Assembly (NCBI GenBank): GCA_963281155.1
Contig: CAUJLY010000006.1
Location: 11,143,001-11,207,000 of the forward strand
Source: Rhabditophanes sp. KR3021
Taxonomy: Eukaryota; Nematoda; Chromadorea; Rhabditida; Alloionematidae
Length of the DNA stretch: 64,000 nucleotides
Direction: 5' to 3'
The position numbers were made by a program, and so were the translations under genes. Shown piece after piece: positions 23,083 through 33,589 of the stretch (its first letter is position 1; the number at the start of each line of letters is the position of its first letter). The notes beneath the pieces are model-generated. The model saw only the letters and a list, made by a program, of their open reading frames with translations, was not told the origin of the DNA and did not search any database.

Positions 23083-23679
23083 ATGCAATTCAGATTTGTT
23101 ATTCTTTCTATTACTTTAGTAGCTTCTACCTTGGCTTTTCCAATGAGTGAAGGAGATGAAGAAAAAGGAATGTTCGGTGGACATGGCAATCGTATTGGAT
23201 TTGAATTCATGAAAAATCTTTCTGAAGCTGCTCGAAATGGTCTTAAAACTATTCACCAAAATAAAGATCAAACTAGAGCTGAAGAAGAGACTGCTGTTGC
23301 TGATTTGTTTGCCGGTACTACTGTTACTGATGATGATAAAGTAAGTAGAATATATTATTCCATTGATATTAGTTTATAGACTGCCTACAATAACATTAAA
23401 ACCTTAGCTGCTGCCAAAGAAACTGAATTTACAAATGCAATTGATAGTGCCGTCGCTGCCTCAACTTTGACTGAAACACAAAAAGCTCTTTATGCTGCCT
23501 GTAAAACTATTTTCCAGAACAAAAGCTTGACTTTCAAGCAAGCTAAGGAAGATCTTAAATCTACTGCCGAAGCTGCTGATAAGCTCAATGCTGGAGATAG
23601 CAAAGCTGTCGAAGAATTGATTAAGGAAACTATCCGTACTCAAATCAAAGCTGACAAGTCTGAAACTACATCTGCTTAA
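23083..23679 (+). CDS. secreted SXP/RAL-2-like (DUF148) protein
   Basis: Two exons, 23083-23340 and 23380-23679, give about 185 aa (phase 0, 39 bp intron GTAAGT...TATAG). A signal peptide (MQFRFVILSITLVASTLAFP) precedes an acidic start with G-M-F-G-G-H-G. The mature part is predicted all-helical, rich in Ala, Lys, Glu and Thr, with one Cys. Spaced T-x-x-Q-K-A-L-Y and F-x-x-A-K-E-D-L phrases resemble SXP/RAL-2 family proteins. That family is nematode-specific and secreted, and members are often abundant surface or gut antigens. The family match is by overall pattern, not by an invariant residue, so another small helical secreted family remains possible. Confidence 0.65.
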
Positions 23680-24203
23680 ATGATAACATTATCATATAAA
23701 TAAATCTTATTTCATATTTTTTTGTACAAATTTTATTGTAATACTTGAGTAAGTAAGTACGAACAAGTACCATTTAAAATAATGTTGTAAGCACTAGTTG
23801 CAATTACTACCTAGCATGACTTAAATACGCTAAGAAGTCAGTGTATTTAGACTATAAATAAGGTTAGTAACATTGAAGATGAAATAATCTCAATTGTTAA
23901 ATTTTGGAATGAAAGTTTTAACTTTCCAATTAAAATAGTATAGTGGTGACCCAAGTGCAGAGATTTTAAATAATCAAGAGGGATTCCGATTTGTTCTTGC
24001 AGGCGTGACTAGAGATGTAAATCACTATGTAGTGATATTGTATAAAAGATTCAATAAAACAGTTTCCAAATGTTACATGCATTGCTAGTGAAATAAATGA
24101 ATTTATGGCACAGGCAGAATGACAATAATTTAATCTTATAAACTTAAAAATTAATAAACAATTTAATGATAGAACTTTATTTTAGAAGTAATAAAAAGAA
24201 GAT

Positions 24204-24539
24204 TTAAAAAGAATCGACACAAGCATCAGTTGGTAGACAAGATTCAGCAGCACGGCAGAAGGTGCATGGAGTCATTCCATTTTCAAAATGATAGTAAATT
24301 CTATCAATATGTTGTTGAACCGTTTTCAAACAAATAGAAACAGCTTGTTGTCCATAAGTCTTTCCCATAGCAATACAATCAGTAGTTAGCTCGGCAAGAA
24401 GAGTAGACTCAGGTTCGCCTTTCTTAAAATGACTTTCAGCAGTAGCAATGACTTGATGGCAGATATCACAATCAATTGATGCGTAGATGTTAGCTACAGC
24501 CAAAACACTAAGTACAAGAACAATAATGAATTTAGACAT
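24204..24539 (-). CDS. saposin-like (caenopore-type) secreted protein
   Basis: An intronless gene of 111 aa. A signal peptide (MSKFIIVLVLSVLAVANIYA) precedes one saposin-B domain that starts D-C-D-I-C-H and has further cysteines in T-D-C-I-A, S-I-C-L-K, P-C-T-F-C, S-C-L-P and D-A-C-V. The spacing C-x2-C ... C ... C ... C-x2-C fits the three-disulfide saposin fold. In nematodes such single-domain proteins are gut-expressed lipid-binding or membrane-perturbing factors for digesting bacteria; that role is inferred here. The upstream 100 bp carries a TATA box and three TGATAA motifs, in line with gut expression. Confidence 0.88.
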   Translation of the reverse strand: MSKFIIVLVLSVLAVANIYASIDCDICHQVIATAESHFKKGEPESTLLAELTTDCIAMGKTYGQQAVSICLKTVQQHIDRIYYHFENGMTPCTFCRAAESCLPTDACVDSF

Positions 24540-24565
24540 CTTTAAGTTGAATTTAAATTATTTGG

Positions 24566-24634
24566 TGATAACTGTTTAAAATATTCGACTTTTATAGTAA
24601 AAAGTTATCAGTAATGTCTGTATTTTGTTATCAG
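24566..24634 (-). promoter_or_regulatory. TATA box and three GATA-type sites of the saposin gene
   Basis: TATAAAAG on the minus strand at 24589-24596 lies 50 bp before the ATG. GATA-type sites sit at 24566-24572 (TGATAAC, plus strand), 24605-24611 and 24628-24634 (CTGATAA on the minus strand). Confidence 0.6.
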
Positions 24635-24639
24635 AGCTT

Positions 24640-25111
24640 ATTTTGATTATCCACAAATGTACAGCATTTATCTAACCATATGGTCACAAAATGACGATTC
24701 AGTGAGTAAAGAAGTATTTTAATCATATAAATGTTCATAAAGTGAGTGAATCATTCTTATCATCTCGCGGATTAAAGCTTTGATCATACTTAAACTTTAG
24801 ATATCTAAAACATGGCTAATTAAAATGAATAATTAGTCATGAAGATAAATTTTGTATCACTAATCTAGTAAAATTTATATGCATACTTATGATCTAAAAT
24901 ACTGAAAGTTTTTATTTTTTATCATTTTATTAATGAAATGGAATTTAATATTGTACTTTTTTATTTGATTTATTATTAGTTAAATCATTGCTGCACTTTC
25001 TTTTTCTATTAATACCTTTGGAGTTGAATGTATTAACTTCAGAGATCGGTTTGGTTTCTTGTTGTTTAACATTGATATTAGAATCAGAGCAGTCCATGAA
25101 CTTTTGTACTT
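24640..25111. other. intergenic, no gene seen
   Basis: AT-rich spacer; the last 100 bases may be the decayed tail of the RBBP6-like copy. Confidence 0.35.
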
Positions 25112-25700
25112 TTAATTGCAACTTCTTAGTTGCTTAATCATATTTGAATGTGTATGGCGTTGACTACACCCAGCACCAGGACATTTCTTTTGAACAGCAT
25201 CAGAAATGGCTGTTTTTGTACAATTTGCACAAAATGGCGATCCACCACAAATTAATTCAACGGCATCTAGATAAATGCTTCTGCAAATATTGCAAGTTAC
25301 TTCAAGAAGCAATTCTTTCCCTACATTAATTTCAATCTTGGCTTGTTTTTCTATGAGTTCATTATTTACTGGCAAGTCTGACTTTAATTGATGTACCATA
25401 TATTTACCACTAAAATGGAGCATTGCATTGGCGTCTTCTTTTTGGCTTCAATTAATTTAGTTTCTGAAATTCCAGTTGTTCTCTTAGTATTAAACTAAAA
25501 AGGTAAAAATAAATATTAAAATATTTATAAAACTTACCGTTGGACAATTCTTATACTAATGTTCTCCAATTTGAAAGCATAATCCACATCTATGATGTTT
25601 TGGTGGAATAACATCTCTACAGATTTTTCCTTTGAAATTTACAGCGTGATAAATGACAGTATTGGCATATTTCATATGCTTAACACGTTCATCTTCACTT
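25112..25700 (-). pseudogene. decayed RBBP6-like copy (zinc knuckle plus RING)
   Basis: Read on the minus strand, blocks follow the RBBP6 order. There is an S-E-D-E-R-V-K stretch, a CCHC-type knuckle (C-G-L-C-F-Q-I-G-E-H, then TAG where a residue is expected, then Y-K-N-C-P-T), a GTAAGT...TTTAG mini-intron, and R-T-T-G-I-S-E (relatives have S-T-G-I-P). A one-base frame change follows, and then a RING domain: T-C-N-I-C, C-G-G-S-P-F-C-A-N-C and K-K-C-P-G-A-G-C. In RBBP6 these parts form a ubiquitin ligase tied to mRNA 3'-end processing. The N-terminal DWNN domain is absent, the knuckle has a stop and the frame is shifted, so this looks like a dead partial duplicate. The RING-containing ORF alone (25112-25423) might still be translated. 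Confidence 0.72.
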
Positions 25701-25719
25701 ATTGATTTGAAATATGAAA

Positions 25720-26508
25720 TTCAGAATCAAATGTATTACTTTTTATTTAATTTTCATAATTATTTGATGTTCTAAAGAAAATATATTAATTGAATGAATA
25801 AATGACCACTATTTAAAATTTATTCGAATAAATCGGTGTTTGCCAAAACTGTCAGTCAAAAGCGTATCTAATTCAGCGTTTTATTTATACATTTTAAATC
25901 AAAACTTGCCTTATATCATTTAAAAGATAAATGGTTTTACAAGTATGGCATATTTGATTATATAGATGTCCAAGAGAATAACAAATAGAGTTACTTTTAT
26001 TCACTAATCACTTTATTTCTTGATAAATATTACACATCAGTAAAATACTGATTCACAAGCACTTATCAAAACCCTTTTATATAACTTTTAATAATGACAT
26101 CATTTATTGATGTTTCCAACACTCCAGATTGTAGTTTAAACTACACACGACAATAGAATTTCAAAAATTAGTTAAAAGATTTAAACACCTTATAAAAAAT
26201 CATTGAACACAACACTAGGACAAACTAAGCACAGCTATATGTCAACTTTAATCAGTTCAATCCATTAATTAATATAACAAATTCCTAAAACTATAAGTTT
26301 ATTTTCATTCAGTTTTTATTAGTTCTGATCAAGCTACATTTTAACACCCACTTATTTTATACTTGAATATACATACACGTTTTTATTATAAATATAATCG
26401 TCATTATTTGATAAGTTAAATCGTTAATATTTTTGAGCCGAACAATATATAATTAATTTTGTTTATAATCATTTTAGATGTAAAAATATTATCATTAAAA
26501 ATGTTAAC
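25720..26508. other. intergenic, no gene seen
   Basis: AT-rich DNA with several TGATAA and TTATCA motifs but no supported gene. Confidence 0.35.
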
Positions 26509-26532
26509 ACTGATAACAACTTAGTATATAAG
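26509..26532 (+). promoter_or_regulatory. ACTGATAA site and TATA box
   Basis: ACTGATAAC at 26509-26517 is followed by TATATAAG at 26525-26532, 30 bp before the ATG at 26563. The extended ACTGATAA form matches the known nematode gut GATA-factor consensus. Confidence 0.6.
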
Positions 26533-26562
26533 TAAATTCATATTACCATCAAAATATTCATA

Positions 26563-27708
26563 ATGAAGATCCTTTCTTTTATTGTCTTGATTGCTTGTTT
26601 ATTTAATTGTGTTAATTCAACATTTTGGTGTTATCATTCTTTAACTAAGAACTTGAATTTAATTGATGCAAATAATGGAAAAGCCCAATTACTCCAAGGT
26701 TCTAATGATAATCCTTGTGTAAATGCAACTATTACTAAAAATGGAGTTACTGATTATGTTAATACTAATTTGGTCACTTACAAAGCAATTTTGACTTCTA
26801 ATTTCAATAAACAAGTTTTTCCTTCTTTACCTGTAAGTTGTCCAGCTTCAATGACATTGAAAGCAGGTCCAAACCAACAAGCATTTACTAAATTTTGTAC
26901 ATGTAATACAAATACTTGTAACATGGAAACAAATCCAACTTCTTTAAGTTGTTTATCAGAAAGGAAAGGTTTATATTATATATCTCACCATGAAAATGAA
27001 GGAGGTGTATCTGATAGTTATGGACAAGTTGAACAATGTGAAGATCCAAATGATACTTGCATTAGTGGTGTAGGAAATACTGAATACACTACCGTTTCAT
27101 ATAAAGGTATTATCATATTATTTAAAATTATTACTTTCAAATATATTATAGGATGCTATGGAAATTTGCTTAAAGTTCTAGGAGATAGTATTAGTGGTAA
27201 TATTCCCAAGAGTGTATGTTTAAATCAAATAAATATAATTCATTTAAAATTTCCAGGTTACTAATTGCATGAAAGCTTCAGTTACAGGCACCTTTGTAAC
27301 CTCGTACGTAAATTTCTGTCAATGTAAAGGCAATTTTTGTAATGTTGACTGGACAAATTCAGAACCATTAACTTGTGTTACTGGCAAAACTGGATTAGGA
27401 TTATACAGTTTGTTGGATATGACTCCAACAAGCAAAGTTTGTTCAATTAATGAACCATGTGGCAAAGTTATTATTAATGATAATGGAAATATAATAACTG
27501 CTCAAGGATGCGCATCAGACGTAGAGTCACTGTTTACTACAAACCCGGCAGTTTCATATCCAGTAAGTTGATTATGTATAAATATTTTATATTATTTAAG
27601 GATAACCAATGTTCTGAATTTGGACTATTGGAATTAGCCTCTACGGAAAAAAATTATGATGCTACTCTTTGTTCTTGCACCACTCAAAATTGTGTCATGA
27701 ATAATTAA
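26563..27708 (+). CDS. secreted Cys-rich protein with tandem ET/Ly6-like modules
   Basis: Four exons, 26563-27106, 27152-27213, 27257-27562 and 27601-27708, give about 339 aa. A signal peptide (MKILSFIVLIACLFNCVNS) precedes three Cys-rich modules, each ending with the signature C-x-C-x4-5-C: F-C-T-C-N-T-N-T-C-N, F-C-Q-C-K-G-N-F-C-N and L-C-S-C-T-T-Q-N-C. Each module starts near W/C-Y or L-x-C and contains an internal G-C or Cys pair. This resembles nematode ET modules and the three-finger (Ly6) fold. There is no GPI-type hydrophobic tail, so it is probably secreted. The second intron is placed so that K-S|V-T-N-C stays in frame. The role is unknown. Confidence 0.75.
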
Positions 27709-28011
27709 AAAGTTACATTTATTTACAAATAAATTCATTAATCATCATATTTTTTATTTATTAGAGACCTTTTCAAGTCTCATTCCAAAATTTGCTAACA
27801 GTATTCATTTAGAATCCTGAACGCGTACTAACCTCAAACTGGGTTTTTTAAACCGTCTTAGTATGATCACTATTGACTTTTATACGCAATTATATGAAAG
27901 TAGGAAGTAGGCCTTTCAAGAAACATACATTTGCATGTGCTTTTATTTACCTTATATAAACTATTTGAAAGCTTATTAGAAAGAAAAACATAAAATATTA
28001 ATTTCAATTGT

Positions 28012-28095
28012 TTATAATGAATACATTTCATTTGCTTTTCTTTGATTAAAACCAATTAAGTAACCAGCAGCATTATCAGGTCCAAATACAGTCTT
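28012..28095 (-). pseudogene. IgGFc-like gene, last-exon scrap
   Basis: The minus strand reads F-G-P-D-N-A-A-G-Y-L-I-G-F-N then a short tail and stop. The gene at 6861-8344 ends N-A-A-G-Y-L-T-G-F-N. Nothing upstream continues the domain, so this is an isolated C-terminal remnant. Confidence 0.55.
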
Positions 28096-28136
28096 ACAGA
28101 TTAGTATTATTTAGATATTGGTTTGATGACTGGATA

Positions 28137-28238
28137 TTATTGTTCATTATTTTCAGACAAAGTTTTGTCATAAGTGTCACTTTCAGGAGGTCTATGATCC
28201 TGCTCACCTGAATCAAGAGAATTAGAAGATGAATCCAT
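28137..28238 (-). CDS. possible 33-codon ORF
   Basis: ATG at 28236-28238 opens a 33-residue frame starting MDSSSNSLDSGEQDHRP, polar and acidic, with no signal peptide. It could be a first exon, since a GTGAGC occurs inside it, or chance. It lies just upstream of the IgGFc scrap on the same strand, but I cannot link the two. Confidence 0.2.
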   Translation of the reverse strand: MDSSSNSLDSGEQDHRPPESDTYDKTLSENNEQ

Positions 28239-28784
28239 GTAGTATAAATAAAATAAATTATAAAAAACAGCAATTTTTTAATAATAAGAGTGTTAAGTGA
28301 GCATTAAAGCCTTTTATCATAATAGTAAAATAAGTGTTCGTTAACAAGCAGGCTGATCAAATGAACAAGAAAATATGCGTATATTTACTGAAACTCTTGT
28401 AATGAGCAACATTATCTCAATTGAACAAACAAAATATGTCTATTATTTTGAAAGGATAGGCATTAAGTAAAAGAATGACATTCTTTCTATTTTACTATTT
28501 CACTTTTTTGTTTGTTTTAAATGAATTTTTCTAAGGAACTAAATATAAACCTACATAATTATTCTAAAGACCAAATATATTACACTTGAAATATCTTTTA
28601 AATGTCATATAGTTTAATTATTTTATTACAACAAGCATAAAAACAAAAATGCCAAAATTAAATTATAAACTATAATGATTCGTTTAAAATTTTAGTTAAT
28701 CTAGTGAAAAACACCTCAATATAATTATAAGCATTTAAATTCCCAAGAATATGCTACAAATGATTCACATTTAAACAACTAAAT
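28239..28784. other. intergenic, no gene seen
   Basis: AT-rich spacer before the Srt-type receptor. Confidence 0.4.
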
Positions 28785-29830
28785 ATGTCAAGTATTAGTA
28801 AATACAATTTGATAAATTATATTTTTAATAATCTTACCTACTTTTGTGATCCAGCATATGATTTGGCCAAAATTGCTGAAGAGTATAGAAGTACAGAATG
28901 GGCTGTTTCTTATTTTATTGTCGCATTAATTTGTTTTGTGCCTTATGTTATATTCTTGATGGCAATGCTTAACAAAGATATCATTAAATTGGCTGCTTAC
29001 AAAATTATGTTTTTTTGTGGCGTAATTAACATAGTAATTTTGGTAACTATTGGATTTGTAGGACCATTTTATCAGTTCATGGGTTATTTCTATTGTCATA
29101 ATAAGCATATTGAACATGTTCTTGGAAGTATACTGATTGGATTTTATAATACTCGATTTACTGCTGAAATTTTGTTAGCTTTCAATAGAATGATTGAAAT
29201 TTTTGTTCCTCGAAAAGCTGCTTACGTATTTTCTAAAAACAAACTTCGCCTTTATTTTTGTGCTATTATATTGTTTATTATTTTTAATATGTTTATGTTT
29301 AGTTTTGGTTCATACTCGTCTAGAAGACATACATACACGTTTGCTGTTGATTTAGGCAACTTAACTTTGAAGCAGGATTCTAACGATTCTCATCTTGTTT
29401 ATCTAAATATGTAAGCTTAATTTGAAGTAATTTTTTAATTTCCTTATTTAGAAATAACCCTCTTTATCACTTAGTAAACAATGCCGTTTACACAACAGTC
29501 TCTCTAACTTCATACATAAGTATTGGTATTTATTTATTCTATAAAAAATATCTCACAAGAAATGATGCTGCCATTTCAAAAATTGCTATTCAACTAACAG
29601 TCCAAGCTCTTTGTGTTTCAATTTTAAACTTATGTGAAGTATTTGTTTCATATTCTGTTTTAATTATCAAAAATAGTGACTTTTTTATATTTCAATATTC
29701 ACATATCAATTGGATTATTGCAACTGGCTCCTCAGGCCTTGTAATGCTTTTCTTAAATCAGGCATTAAGAGAAGTAGTCAAAAATTGGTTTCAAAAGAAA
29801 AGAGTATTTTTATCTTCATTAGTAGTATAA
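28785..29830 (+). CDS. Srt-class 7TM chemoreceptor
   Basis: Two exons, 28785-29410 and 29452-29830, give about 334 aa (phase 2, 41 bp intron GTAAGC...TTTAG). Srt marks are visible: an N-terminal Y-F-C-D-P before TM1, A-Y-K-I-M at TM2, a loop Cys in Y-F-Y-C-H-N, L-L-A-F-N-R-M after TM3, and C-terminal L-F-L-N-Q-A-L-R-E (relatives have Y-L-x-x-N-x-x-I-R). Seven hydrophobic segments are present. Srt proteins belong to the SRG superfamily of nematode chemoreceptors. It faces the unrelated 7TM gene at 29858-30910 tail to tail with only 27 bp between stop codons. A second Srt-type gene lies at 56590-57908. Confidence 0.82.
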
Positions 29831-29857
29831 TTAAATTTAAGGTCAAACATTTATTAT

Positions 29858-30910
29858 TTATAATTTCAAAGTTCGAAAATAAGAATATACAGCAATATTA
29901 TTTAACATTATCATAATCAACACAAAAGAAATATATGAATTGGTTGTAATATCAATTAAATATGAGTAATTATTTTTCTGATAAAACATAAGTATTATAA
30001 TAAAGTAAATGTTTGGAAAAACACCACATATTACGGTTGAAATAAAAATTGAACTGTAATAAATTAAGATTTTTTTATATTTTTCAATTGTCTTCATATT
30101 TTGTTGATTTTTCATCATTGAACGCATAGTAGAGAAAACTAAATAACATTGATAATTACAATAAGGGATTGATATTGAGTATATTAGTATCAAACAAAAT
30201 AGAGCACCTATCAAAAAATTATATTTTGTATCTCCAAAACTAGTCATTGTTAAGTGGCCTTTATTAAAAGTTTGAAATTGAGTTACATTATACTGATTAA
30301 AATAAATATCTTCTAATCTTTCTCTTGTTACTTTTGCAAATAGCCATAGTATTAAGCATAGAATATTCAATAAAATGTAAATCATAGCAGTTAATTTATT
30401 CAATTTACTTAATTCATAGAATTGTCTCTTTTGTACAAAAATATTTGCATTGCCACATACTTCAATTAATGTAATTGTGTGCATATTTGTAGTAAATATT
30501 ATTACTAATCCCTTTAAAAAATTAGATAATTAAAACTTCAATAAAAACTTACAACAGCAACATGACAGCTATTATCATCAGCTAAGTTTATAATACCAGT
30601 ACATACAACTAAATTTATAACTTAATAAATATCTTAAATATTTGCAAACTTTACCGATAGGAAGAGGAGCAAGTGTTCTTATTCGTACTATTACCGCAAT
30701 TAAAATAGTCAAACAAATATAATAACATCTACTATACACAAGAAAATTCACATAAGCTAATGAATTTTCTGACTTTTTTCTTTTTAAATACCATATAATT
30801 ATAATGCAACTTATTATACATATGATATTTGAGAAATCTTCAATTATTAGTACCAAGTCATCAAAACAATTATATAAAGGACTTAATAAATTACAATACT
30901 CGTAAAACAT
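29858..30910 (-). CDS. 7TM receptor of unrecognised class, copy 2
   Basis: Three exons on the minus strand, 30910-30655, 30608-30553 and 30511-29858, give about 321 aa. The paralogue at 16247-17412 shares the start pattern, V-C-T-G-I-I, the placement of S-C-H before the last intron, G-N-A-N-I-F-V and the T-R-E-R-L-E-D-I-Y-F...N-V-T-Q-F stretch. Exons 1 plus 2 sum to 312 nt, matching the single first exon of the paralogue; this copy carries one extra intron (46 bp, phase 1). The last intron (41 bp, phase 0) is shared. It has seven hydrophobic segments and a shorter C-terminus than the paralogue. It is a likely chemoreceptor of undetermined class. Confidence 0.75.
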
Positions 30911-30919
30911 TTTAAAAAA

Positions 30920-31410
30920 TTAATAAATAAAAAGGATTAGTTTTATTTTATATAACTCATTTAAATTAATTATTACACACTTTCAAGAACTTGTTTGTCA
31001 TTAATAATTTAATTTTAACGAATAGATTAGTCTATTAAATTACAGATGTTTTATTACTTGCCTTGAAAATTAAATATTGTAAACAAGTCTTAATTTCGTG
31101 TTCTTATGATTAGCAATTCATAAACATTGTAGTGTAGAAACCAATGGTTATTTTATGGAATACAAATTCGTTGAAAATATTAATCAAAAATTCAGCACCA
31201 TACGTTTTTTATTTAATTCATGAATAATTTTTACAAACACAAGAAAACCCAGAATGCTCAACCAAACTAAGAATAATACTAAACCATCCCTCCCAAGCAA
31301 AACAATTTATAATGACCAATTAAATATCAATTTAACTAATCCCAAAGCCAATTTAAACCTCCTCACCAAATATAAACCTTCATTTATTTGATCTATTTTG
31401 TCATTTAACA
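30920..31410. other. intergenic, no gene seen
   Basis: AT-rich spacer; nothing supported. Confidence 0.35.
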
Positions 31411-31874
31411 ATGTTATTATGGACTAAATTGTGGCTGCTACTTTTAGTTATATTTATTTTGGATATTCTGTGTCAGGAAGATAAAATTCCTATTAAGATT
31501 GGATTGGTTTATCAAAATTATGGAAGATCAAAGGCTTATGATCAGGTTTTTAAGGAAAGTATTAGGAATATTAATGATGGGAAGAGTATTAAGTTTGTTT
31601 TATTTTTGTTTAATAACTTTAATAATTTAAAGTTTAGATTAGTACGTGAATTACCCCAACATTACCAAATAACACCAATTGATTGTATCCTGCCCAAAGG
31701 CATGTTTTTTCCTCACCATGTCCTCGATTATCTATGTTCAACTTTAATAAAACAAAATGTCTCCGTAATAATATTCGTAACAACAGCTGAAAATTATGAC
31801 GACTCAACTTCTGCTGCCTAATACTTTATTCATATGACCTCACAAACAGGCATACCAATTATTACCCATACAAA
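31411..31874 (+). pseudogene. 5' fragment of an NMDA-type glutamate receptor gene
   Basis: A signal peptide-like start (MLLWTKLWLLLLVIFILDI) is followed by K-I-P-I-K-I-G-L-V-Y-Q-N and, after a 36 bp mini-intron (31597-31632), by text of the amino-terminal domain of NMDA receptors. This includes V-L-D-Y-L-C-S-T-L, V-S-V-I-I-F-V-T, S-A-A-stop-Y-F and S-Q-T-G-I-P-I-I-T. GluN2-type subunits (C. elegans NMR-2) have A-Q-Y-F at the stop position, so the TAA looks like a C-to-T change. The homology ends near 31874, where transposase-related sequence starts. No ligand-binding or channel part follows, so this is a dead 5' fragment. Confidence 0.7.
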
Positions 31875-31879
31875 CTACA

Positions 31880-32822
31880 GGTTGTACAGGAATTAGAAAA
31901 TGAAGATAGAGCTGGAAGAATGTTTTTTGCTGAAACTGACTTACAGAGATTAGAAGATGATGATTTTCGCCTTGGCAGATTGTTCTTCTCTGACGAAGCT
32001 CATTTCCACATGGACTCGACAGTAAATCGTCATAATTATCGCTATCGGGCCACGGAAAATCCCCATTGGTACCAGGAAGTCCCCCTACATTCTGAGAAAA
32101 CTACTGTTTGGGCAGGAATTTACGAAGGTGGATTAATTGGACCATTCTTTTTTGACACCACTGCGAATAAAGATAGATATTTAGAAATGTTAAAAGATAA
32201 ATTTTATCCTGAAGTTTTGCGCCGTAGACTTGAAAATGAAATGATATTCATGCAGGATAGAGCTCCACCTCATTGGACTTTATCAGTTCAAACATGGCTA
32301 AATGATAAGTTTCCAAATCGTTGGATAGGGCGTGATAGTCCAAGTGTTTTGTAGCCACCTAGGTCTCCTGATCTTACTCCTTGTGATTTCTTTCTTTGGG
32401 GTTATGTAAGAAGTCTGATATTCACGACTAGGCCTCGCGATATTAAGGAACTTAAAGATAGGATTAGAAATGCTTTTACCACAATAACACCTATGATGAT
32501 ACAAAATGTGTTAATTGATTATCAATATCGCTTAACAAAGTTATTAGAGATTGATGGTGGTCATGTAGAGGTTTTTAAGTAATTTTTTAGCATATTTTAA
32601 AAATGTAATAAAAATAATAAAATTTTTTTTTAAATGTTGTGTCAACTTTGTCGTCTCATAATCCGGCTATCCATTGACCAAATGTTATGAAAATTTAGTA
32701 GATTATACAACTAGCTCTCTTCTTTGGAATGACGCTACATACGCAAAAATCCATCGAGAAATGACTGAGATATAAGCTATTTAGTAAACGCAATTTTAAT
32801 TGGGACGCCCTGTATATGTGAA
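31880..32822 (+). mobile_element. 5'-truncated Tc1/mariner-superfamily transposon
   Basis: The catalytic part of a DDE transposase reads through from about 31880: F-F-S-D-E-A-H-F-H-M-D (first Asp), M-Q-D-R-A-P-P-H-W (second) and S-P-D-L-T-P-C-D-F-F-L-W-G-Y-V (third, about 37 residues later by my count), ending near 32583. One TAG interrupts it where relatives have Trp before P-P-R-S-P-D. The N-terminal DNA-binding part is missing. The element's 3' end is suggested by GGGACGCCCTGTAT at about 32809-32822, a terminal-repeat type common in this group. No matching 5' repeat is seen, so the copy is truncated and inactive. Confidence 0.82.
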
Positions 32823-32837
32823 TTGTAGTCATTAACG

Positions 32838-33090
32838 TGTACAAATCTTTTATTTTAAATAATTCAAATACATAGACAATAACAAATTAAATACAAAATA
32901 TTTAGCTATCATCAAGATTGGTTGGTGGGTTGTTTATAACATTCGGCTAATCAAAAAATTAAATTAATCAATGAGCAATGAGATTGAAAATTGCCAAAAG
33001 AATTATGTGCCAAGTGATATGCCAAATTGCTAATGTTGCATATATATTTTAGTTATGCTATTAATATCAAAAATACATAACTATTTATAG
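32838..33090 (-). repeat. duplicated 3' flank of the SRG triplet, copy 1
   Basis: ACGTGTACAAATCTTTTATT and following text (C-A-T-A-G-A-C, then T-C-A-T-C-A-A-G-A-T-T-G-G-T-T-G-G-T-G) match 34848-35040 closely and 36359-36430 in part. Each block lies downstream of one copy of the three tandem receptor genes, so it belongs to the duplicated unit. Confidence 0.75.
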
Positions 33091-33589
33091 ATAATGGTAT
33101 TTTAAGGATTGAAAAGCATTTACGTAATTTGCTGATTCAAACTGATCCATTGAAAAAGTAAATATATGTTTCGCTTTGAAAAAGATCAACTTCTAAGTGA
33201 AAAAGTTGTAGACCGTTACTTCCCAAAACATTAAAAGCGTTTCAACAAGTATGATGAGTTTAAATTTAGTGTTGGTAAATGATTCAGCACTATGTAGTCC
33301 ATCATTTCTAATGACAGTTTATTGTTTGTCCATGTTTTAATTAATTATTAGTTTATTGTTAATTTCCAACTGAAATATTTTTTTATCTGGTCATTTGTTA
33401 TAATCTTATCTAAGTAAAGCTTTGGTTAAAACTTTCTCATCATTAGATCTGTCAGACTCAAGCAATATTTTTCTATCATCTTGTAAAATAATCTTTTTGT
33501 TCCTGATTCAACTATTTTATTAAATTGTAATAGAAAGGTTGTTATAAAATACATATAGACAATTAGTTACAATATTGCGACGGTTTAAT

